From Candidatus Thiodiazotropha sp. (lineage in GTDB: Bacteria; Pseudomonadota; Gammaproteobacteria; Chromatiales; Chromatiaceae): a stretch of 64,000 nt of DNA. The stretch lies in contig JAIVEQ010000003.1 in NCBI GenBank assembly GCA_023838465.1, positions 85,326 to 149,325 on the forward strand, given 5' to 3'. Positions 58,385 to 64,000 of the stretch are shown one piece after another (the stretch's first letter is position 1; the number at the start of each line of letters is the position of its first letter). Both the position numbers and the translations under genes were made by a program. The notes under the pieces are model-generated. The model made no database searches. It was given only the letters and a program-made list of their open reading frames with translations, and was not told where the DNA came from.

Positions 58385-58963
58385 ATGAGTAAAAGCAAAA
58401 GCACGCTGCCACTGACGCATGCCAATAACAGTCAGCTATTGATCATCAACACCCAAGAAAGACTAACCAAGGCGATGCCTAAGCCCGACATGGATCGTAT
58501 GGTTTCCAGTATCATCCAGCTAAGCCAAGCTGCCAGCATGCTGGAAGTCCCAATCATTCTCTCCGAGCATTACGGTAAAGGTCTGGGTAACACGCTACCC
58601 GAGATCGCCGAACACCTTCCTCCCCATACCAAAGCAAAAGACAAACTCACCTTTTCTTGCTGTACAGCACCTGGTTTCGAAGAAGAGCTGACTGAAAATG
58701 GAGAGCGCAAACAGATCGTTATCGTCGGACTTGAAGCACATATTTGTGTCCTGCAGACAGCTTCCGGCTTACAACAGTGGGGCTATCAGGTATTTGTCGT
58801 CGAAGATGCCATCTCATCGAGGAATCCCATGCATCGCAAGAATTCCCTCAAACGCATGCAGCAAGGGGGGGTACATATCACCAATAGCGAGTCAGTCGCA
58901 TTCGAATGGATGGGTGACGCAAACCACTCAAAATTCAAAGAAGTCTCGCAACTTTTTCGCTGA
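58385..58963 (+). CDS. Isochorismatase-like (cysteine hydrolase fold) protein lacking the catalytic Asp
   Basis: A 192-residue protein of the isochorismatase-like fold. The N-terminal strand, usually LLIIDxQ with the catalytic Asp, reads LLIINTQERL with Asn22 instead. Lys87 (KDKLTFSCC) and Cys121 (VGLEAHICVLQTA) of the triad are present. The replacement suggests an altered or lost hydrolase activity. VEDAISSRNPMHRKNSLKRM matches the family. It follows the PCMT-family gene by 66 bp on the same strand. Confidence 0.82.
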   Translation: MSKSKSTLPLTHANNSQLLIINTQERLTKAMPKPDMDRMVSSIIQLSQAASMLEVPIILSEHYGKGLGNTLPEIAEHLPPHTKAKDKLTFSCCTAPGFEEELTENGERKQIVIVGLEAHICVLQTASGLQQWGYQVFVVEDAISSRNPMHRKNSLKRMQQGGVHITNSESVAFEWMGDANHSKFKEVSQLFR

Positions 58964-59363
58964 CTCTGCAAGGCCCTGTTTACACTAAGATTGCCATTAT
59001 AGTACTTGTCCACTGATTGCAGGTACATGTATGCTTCGCAATAAATTATTGTTGCATTGCTTCTCTTTTCATCCAGATCACCCTTAGGCTCTACTAGAAT
59101 TCAACAACACCTGATATTTTCGTAGTAGAATTGTGATTCTGAAGTTACACCGAGTACATATTGGGATAATAGGAAAAAACGAATCAACCTACATTTCAAA
59201 TTTTTCATCTACACTTCAATGAAGAAATCATCTGTAGCCACTACACTTTGATGACCGTGCTGAATAATTACTCATAACAACTTGCCTGTTTTCCGGCATC
59301 CTAGTACTTAATAACAACACACGTTTAATTTGAAGCAATATTAATTAGAACCAGAGGCAGGAT
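58964..59363. other. 400-bp A/T-rich intergenic region
   Basis: No gene, hairpin terminator or repeat stands out. The ribosome site GGCAGGAT at 59354-59361 belongs to the gene at 59364. Confidence 0.5.
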
Positions 59364-59948
59364 ATGTCCAGCTTTAGTTTGTCAAAACTCCTTGAGTCAT
59401 TAATGAACCTATACTACCGTATCGCTGAACTTGTTCTGAGACAACGCATCGATACATATCATGATAAAAAAGGAAGTAGTACTACTCATGATATATCAGT
59501 ACCACTCAATGAACATATTGAGGAACTGGCGAATAAGACAAAAGAAGCTAACCCGGAGGATGATGAAAAAAATGGCACTGTAGCACTAGAAACAGCTGAT
59601 AACAAAGCAATAGCCAGACCACTTAAGATCAACATCATACAAAAAGGATGGAATGGGTTGGTCAATCTTTTTGCAAAGCGCAGTTCTGATGTTGTAGTAC
59701 ATCCACATTTAAGCACCAAGATGCAAAGAAGTGTTCATCAACATCTAAATGCAGCGCTCAGGCATGCTCGTAAGGGTGACATAGATAATGCCAAGCTCCA
59801 TGCTGACCTCACAAGCAATGCACTGGATGTACTATCCAACTACATGCCAGAAGATGAGTTTATACAGTTCAAGCAACAGATTAGCCTAGAATTAAAACAG
59901 GATCGAGAACAAGATATATTCAAGGAACTAATCGAAACACTGGAATAA
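59364..59948 (+). CDS. Protein of unknown function, 194 residues
   Basis: I do not recognise this gene. It is a soluble, charged protein. The first 25 residues form an amphipathic/hydrophobic stretch (LLESLMNLYYRIAELVLRQR) that might associate with membranes. Residues 40-80 are polar and probably disordered (NKTKEANPEDDEKNGTVALE). The C-terminal part is helical (HQHLNAALRHARKGDIDNAK; FKQQISLELKQDREQDIFKE). Codon use and A/T content are higher than the flanking genes. A plausible ribosome site supports translation. Confidence 0.65.
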   Translation: MSSFSLSKLLESLMNLYYRIAELVLRQRIDTYHDKKGSSTTHDISVPLNEHIEELANKTKEANPEDDEKNGTVALETADNKAIARPLKINIIQKGWNGLVNLFAKRSSDVVVHPHLSTKMQRSVHQHLNAALRHARKGDIDNAKLHADLTSNALDVLSNYMPEDEFIQFKQQISLELKQDREQDIFKELIETLE

Positions 59949-60332
59949 AGACTATTGGCTCTTTTGGAAATGTTGCGGCGGATTACCTTGATCCCTTCAT
60001 TCCAGCAGCTACTGGAATCCAGGCGTACCAACAGCCTCCCTGCCATGCTTGCTGAATTCAGGCATTCGTCAAAATGACAGGATCATAAAATTTCCACTGG
60101 TCTGTCGCTCAAACAACATCCTGCACTCAGAATTGACACTCAAAAAGATATGGCCGTAAATATTGTCTTGATGTTTCAATAGGCTATGCCACGCATCACT
60201 CAATAATACCTATGATTATTTCAAACGAAGCATATTGAAAGCGCTTATTGGTACTATATTGTACAAGCTCCTGTAGCCGGTCCTGCACCAAATGGATACA
60301 GCTCAATCCGACAGTCATTATCAGGTTACCAA
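59949..60332. other. 384-bp intergenic region with a degenerate REP-like element
   Basis: At 59995-60081 there is a palindrome TTCCAG (60000-60005) with CTGGAA (60012-60017), then ATCCAGG, and about 40 bases on GAATTCAGGCATTCGTCAAA with AATGACAGG. This resembles a decayed copy of the TCATTCC...GGAATGACG type of intergenic repeat common in proteobacteria. No gene is seen. Confidence 0.5.
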
Positions 60333-60860
60333 TCAAGTCATAAATTGAATTTTGACTGGCGGAGGTGACCGTAACGTCTGTAATACAACACAGCTATGCT
60401 CCGCAGTTGCCTTAAGTCTTTCAACCAGTCGCGGGTCCGTTCCCTCTTTAACATGCAGTGATACATTACAATACATTGCCTGAAATCCGACAGGCACCTG
60501 TTTGTCGACCATCATGGTACCTCTTACATCGATATCGGCTTTGACGGACACTTCCAAAGACTCCAACTCGACCCCGAGAATATTTGCAATCATTCTTATG
60601 GTGGAGTCCTGACACGCTGACAACGCTGCACACAGAACATCACCCGGAGTTGGTGCATCGTGAAGTCCACCCAACGCCCTATGAACACCAACAGGCAGTA
60701 CTACACCACACCCCGGCATGGGTTCAACGCTCGAATGAAACGGATCATCCTTTGCAGCAAAATACGCTCTCGCACTATCGACAATTCTTGCCGTCTCAGG
60801 ATCCGATGTATATTGTTTTCTAAGTGGAGCTTGGGCATTTCGCACGCTATTAGTATTCAT
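60333..60860 (-). CDS. OsmC-family protein
   Basis: A 175-residue OsmC/Ohr-fold protein. PGDVLCAALSACQDSTIRMI holds the first redox cysteine (ALSAC) and AEHSCVVLQTL the second, the pair used to reduce organic peroxides. ADIDVRGTMMVDKQVPVGFQ is a family strand. Cytoplasmic. Just downstream of the methyltransferase remnant on the same strand, possibly in one transcript. Confidence 0.88.
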   Translation of the reverse strand: MNTNSVRNAQAPLRKQYTSDPETARIVDSARAYFAAKDDPFHSSVEPMPGCGVVLPVGVHRALGGLHDAPTPGDVLCAALSACQDSTIRMIANILGVELESLEVSVKADIDVRGTMMVDKQVPVGFQAMYCNVSLHVKEGTDPRLVERLKATAEHSCVVLQTLRSPPPVKIQFMT

Positions 60861-60961
60861 GATATTTGTCCCATATCTATTGAATTATAGTTTGTGTGAT
60901 TCGTGATTTATTTTGCCGTTCGCGAATCACTTTTCTGATACTTATTCAACGCTATCGATGA

Positions 60962-61790
60962 CTATCGAGTCATCACGATCTCCAAGTAGTCAGACGGAAC
61001 AACCATTGCACCATCTGTTGCACGATTGTGCTCACGAATCAGTTGCAAAATATCTTCACCTAACGATTGCCCCGCAATCTCATCCAACACATCAAATGCT
61101 TTCAATGTAGGTCCGTAGTAAGTGCTGAATATATCGAGCCAGTGTTGTGGCGAATGGTAACGAAAGTTGAATTGACGCGTAGTATAGTTAATATGTTCGA
61201 CATACATGCCAAAATTTCTATTTAAAAATCCTTCTGTACCCCACATTGCTGGAGAACTTATTCCTGTAGGTGGCGGCACATAGCGACCCACAGTTTTAAG
61301 CAACTGACCGATAAAACTTTCTGGCGTCCAGTTTGCCAAGCCGATCTTTCCTCCCGGTTTACAAACCCGAATCAATTCAGAAGCTGCCTTAGCCTGGTTA
61401 GGTGCGAACATCACTCCAAATGTGGAAACCACATTATCAAAGCTGTTATCCATAAAAGGCAGGTTTTCTGCATCGGCCTCTCGGTAGTCTATTGCAAGAC
61501 CTTCGGCTTCGGCACGTACACGTGATTGCTCTAATAGGGCAGGTACATAGTCAGTAGAAATAACCTTACAGAAGCGACGGGCAGCCCGCCAATGCAACAT
61601 TACCATTACCTCCTGCTATATCCAGCACGCTCTGGCCGGAACGAATATCCATGCTCTCACAGAGCTGTTCACCACTAATCTGAAGGGTAACACCAATACG
61701 TCCATAGTCACCTGAGCCCCAGGTGACTTGCTGCTTGGCTTTGATCGCGGTGTAGTCGGGTGTCTCTGCTCTATTCGTTGTGATAGTCAT
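60962..61790 (-). pseudogene. SAM-dependent class I methyltransferase, broken by a +1 frameshift
   Basis: Two adjoining frames encode one protein of about 275 residues. The N-terminal piece (61790 to about 61585) has motif I QSVLDIAGGNGNVAL and then drifts into GCPSLL and a stop. The second frame continues AARRFCKVISTDYVPALLEQ, then DAENLPFMDNSFDNVVSTFG and GGKIGLANWTPESF, which are motifs II-IV of the same fold. A single extra C in the CCC run at 61585-61587 (plus strand) accounts for the break; removing one base restores GNVALAAARRFCK. It may be a real pseudogene or a sequencing error. Substrate unknown. Confidence 0.8.
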
Positions 61791-61948
61791 ATCTATTCCT
61801 CTTAGTTTGATTAGCCGTCATCAGCCGCCAACATCCTGTCTTAACTACCTTGTATTGGGCTGTTAAAGGAGAGATTAGGAGTAAAGACTTTTTAAAACTT
61901 GAGGATTTCGTGAGTTTTAATTGGGGATTCGGTAGAAAACAAAACAGC

Positions 61949-63490
61949 CTACTTCTTGGCTTGCTGGGTCCCCAACAAAGAAATACCAAGCTTCTTCCCC
62001 AGGAGAGATGTAATCTGAACGAGAGAGAGGTCAGGTTTTATACGGTATGCATCATTAAGCATTCTGACCGCATCACCCACTTCATTACGCAACAGATGGA
62101 CACCTGCGAGCACTACACGCGGCATATAGGTTCGGTCATCACGTTGACAGGCCAACAGGCCCTGTTGAAGTGCCTCATCCAGGTCACCAGAGAGCATGTG
62201 TGCAAGAGACAGCAGAGCACCCCAGATTGACAAACGACTATCTAACGGACTGATAGAAATCCCATGAGAGAGATGCCTCACTGCCTCATCCATTTGCTGC
62301 TGGACAAGGTACGCTGAACCCAACGCCGCCCAAGCTTGCGCGTTTGCCGGATTGATCTCAATTGCATTTTTCAGTATCGGTAAAGCCCGATCTAGATAAC
62401 CGATATCTGCAAGTGCACAACCAGAGAACCCAAGCACTGATGAGTCCATACTGTCCAGTTCCAATGACCGCTCTGCCGCTTCTAACGCCTCTGCTTCCGT
62501 CTGCTCATCATTACACATGAGACCGACACGTTTTCCAAACCCTAGCACCAGTGATAGATAGGATGGTGCAAGTGCAAAACCATCATCTAGTTTCCAGCTA
62601 CGTCGCAGCTGTCCTGCAGCGATTGTAAATGATTCGTGATGCCAGCCTTTCAGGGCAAGCATGCTGCTTGCTTCCAAAAACAACTCGCGAGCATTCGGGT
62701 CTCCCTCACCAGAACGTGTAGAATGATAAATAGCCCGATACAATTGCGGTTCCAGTTTCGCAATGATGGCGATCACAGAGTGAGTCAGCATCTCACTTAT
62801 CGATCCAACAGCTGAAAACTGCTCTGCCCACAGATGAAATCCCGATTTTGCATCCGCCAGTTGGACATTGATAATGAATCGTCCCCCACGCTCCTGCACA
62901 TTTGCATCAAGGATATAGTCGACTCCTAAATCTTCATGAATGTCTCGTGCACTTGGAGTAATACCGCGATCTGCATATCTTCCTGTCTGTGCGCTTAAAT
63001 GCAATAGCGGAATCCGCACCAAGATAGTGGCAATATCATAGGTCAACCCTTGAGCAAGCTCGACTGCATCTTGGCTGGCTGATATGGATTGAAAAGGGAG
63101 TATCAACAGAGAGGGTTCAGTACTAACATCTGAGGCTGTATCAACAGTTACCCCTGTAGATAGTTCATTATTAACAGTCACCTGCTCCACCACTTCAACA
63201 GCTAAGCGAAATCCACGCCCTCGCACTGTGTTAATGTAGCGCTGAGCATCACCACTGTCACCCAGCGCCTTACGCGCGCTTTTAATACAAGTTGATATAG
63301 TGGAGTCCGAAACAAAACGGCCATCCCATATAGAATTGATTAGATCTTCACGACTAAATATCTGACCAGGATGCCTGCAAAACAATACGATCAGATCAAA
63401 CACTTTTGGCTCTGTTTTACGTAACTGTCCATTACGCCGAAGCTCGTAACGTTCCGTATCGAGTTCAAAATCTCCGAAGCTCAGTACCAC
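61949..63490 (-). CDS. Winged-helix (OmpR/CadC-type) transcriptional regulator with TPR-like C-terminus
   Basis: A 513-residue protein. Residues 1-97 are an OmpR/PhoB-type winged helix (FGDFELDTERYELRRNGQLR, then REDLINSIWDGRFVSDSTIS, YINTVRGRGFRL). Residues about 128-240 resemble the domain in CadC/adenylate-cyclase-like proteins (LLILPFQSISASQDAVELAQ, YILDANVQERGGRFIINVQL). The C-terminal part has TPR-like helices (NAIEINPANAQAWAALGSAY; MLNDAYRIKPDLSLVQITSL). No transmembrane helix is seen, unlike true CadC. It stands upstream of the broken methyltransferase and OsmC gene on the same strand and may control them. Confidence 0.85.
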   Translation of the reverse strand: MVLSFGDFELDTERYELRRNGQLRKTEPKVFDLIVLFCRHPGQIFSREDLINSIWDGRFVSDSTISTCIKSARKALGDSGDAQRYINTVRGRGFRLAVEVVEQVTVNNELSTGVTVDTASDVSTEPSLLILPFQSISASQDAVELAQGLTYDIATILVRIPLLHLSAQTGRYADRGITPSARDIHEDLGVDYILDANVQERGGRFIINVQLADAKSGFHLWAEQFSAVGSISEMLTHSVIAIIAKLEPQLYRAIYHSTRSGEGDPNARELFLEASSMLALKGWHHESFTIAAGQLRRSWKLDDGFALAPSYLSLVLGFGKRVGLMCNDEQTEAEALEAAERSLELDSMDSSVLGFSGCALADIGYLDRALPILKNAIEINPANAQAWAALGSAYLVQQQMDEAVRHLSHGISISPLDSRLSIWGALLSLAHMLSGDLDEALQQGLLACQRDDRTYMPRVVLAGVHLLRNEVGDAVRMLNDAYRIKPDLSLVQITSLLGKKLGISLLGTQQAKK

Positions 63491-63634
63491 GAGTGCCCTA
63501 CCTCACTTGCGCTATTAACTAATGAGCTTTAAGGATAGGCGAAATGGATAATTCCAGCTAGATATTGGCTTGGTTGAGGCCTTAACTTAGCCACTGGAAA
63601 CGGGATTTTTTATGCCTGGCTTTGTTTAAATTGT

Positions 63635-63880
63635 CTATGCCATCAATTCAAGGCGTATATTCTGCAGAAAATCGATATAGTCTTTGTCATCATTGACATC
63701 ACCAAATATTGCCTGCTTTATTTGCTCCAGATCCTCTCTGGAAAGGGTATGCCTGCCTGACATGACATCATTGAACATTATATTAACGGTCTCTAGCATT
63801 AGTTGATGGTTTTTTGAATGCTCTATCAGCATGCTAAAGTGGTGCTGACTCATAAACTGCTCTTCTAAATTAAAATGCAA
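63635..63880 (-). pseudogene. Hemerythrin-like remnant lacking its N-terminus
   Basis: An 81-residue frame whose first part resembles the middle of a hemerythrin: HFNLEEQFM (H-x3-E), then IEHSKNHQLMLETV (H-x3-H). The frame is open ten codons further upstream (KFKQFLAILE) to a TAG stop, but the N-terminal W-x-GID-x2-H helix is absent, and so is the final LKxWLxxHIxxxD motif. No ATG opens it; only TTG is available. It is probably a decayed fragment or a highly divergent protein. Confidence 0.4.
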
Positions 63881-64000
63881 CTCAAGAATCGCTAAAAACT
63901 GCTTAAATTTATTAGGCTATATCCGGATTTCGCAACGACATAATATTCAATCGAGTGCAGCATAGTATAGCCTTGTAGGCATTTACAGTGTACGAAATTT

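Noticed and set aside
61850..62230. 126-codon rightward frame over the end of the winged-helix regulator
   Set aside because: Mostly antisense to the regulator TPR region, without a ribosome site or motifs.

Overview
The window looks like a chromosomal segment of a free-living or symbiotic gammaproteobacterium. Gene products are of gammaproteobacterial type throughout: a RapA helicase, RsuA, MetE/MetR, ThiC under a TPP riboswitch, CreA, YqhA and a DUF2057 protein. A DsrC/TusE paralogue, cytochromes c4 and c551, PCu(A)C and bacteriohemerythrin would suit a respiring, possibly sulfur-oxidising Chromatiales/Sedimenticola-like bacterium. That placement is inference from gene content, not a database result. 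I recognised no rRNA, tRNA or CRISPR array.

Layout. 1-5.6 kb: a partial L-serine dehydratase running off the left edge, bacteriohemerythrin, metR divergent from metE, and small proteins. 6.2-9.5 kb: a TAXI-type TRAP uptake operon (binding protein, hairpin, fused permease, universal stress protein). 9.7-14 kb: an HBM-HAMP membrane sensor with no output domain, an unknown protein and a DRE-TIM aldolase-like enzyme. 14.3-20.7 kb: a czcICBA-type heavy-metal RND efflux operon whose czcB is interrupted. 20.8-23 kb: DUF2057 protein and DcaP-like porin. 23.1-29.8 kb: a MarR-controlled operon of an MMPL-type RND exporter, short-chain dehydrogenase, LolA-like protein, DUF1302 outer-membrane protein and membrane protein. 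30-35 kb: a CDF transporter and an RND/MFP drug-efflux pair. 35.5-38 kb: molybdate uptake modABC. 38.3-48.9 kb: mixed housekeeping genes, including DUF535, a HAD phosphatase, a DsrC-like protein, CreA, a diguanylate cyclase, cytochromes, a HIT-type protein and PCu(A)C. 49-54 kb: rapA and a PAS-GGDEF-EAL protein. 54.6-57.3 kb: riboswitch-thiC-rsuA. 57.6-64 kb: a PCMT-family methyltransferase, an isochorismatase-fold protein, OsmC, a frameshifted methyltransferase, a winged-helix/TPR regulator and a hemerythrin-like remnant.

The most striking observation is a 283-bp, highly structured, ORF-less insertion (16402-16684) inside czcB. Its precise removal restores an uninterrupted 401-residue membrane fusion protein. 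There is no target duplication, and the base pairs on the right side begin GTGA. These features resemble the HEARO/omega-RNA elements associated with IscB nucleases, here without any nuclease or transposase gene. I could not run a covariance search, so the family assignment is inference.

Other points: a 22-bp palindrome that forms the variable P3a arm of the thiC TPP riboswitch recurs almost exactly in the creA leader; a larger palindromic repeat occurs at 11.6 and 30.8 kb; two matching inverted repeats flank the marR gene; and several enzymes have altered catalytic motifs.
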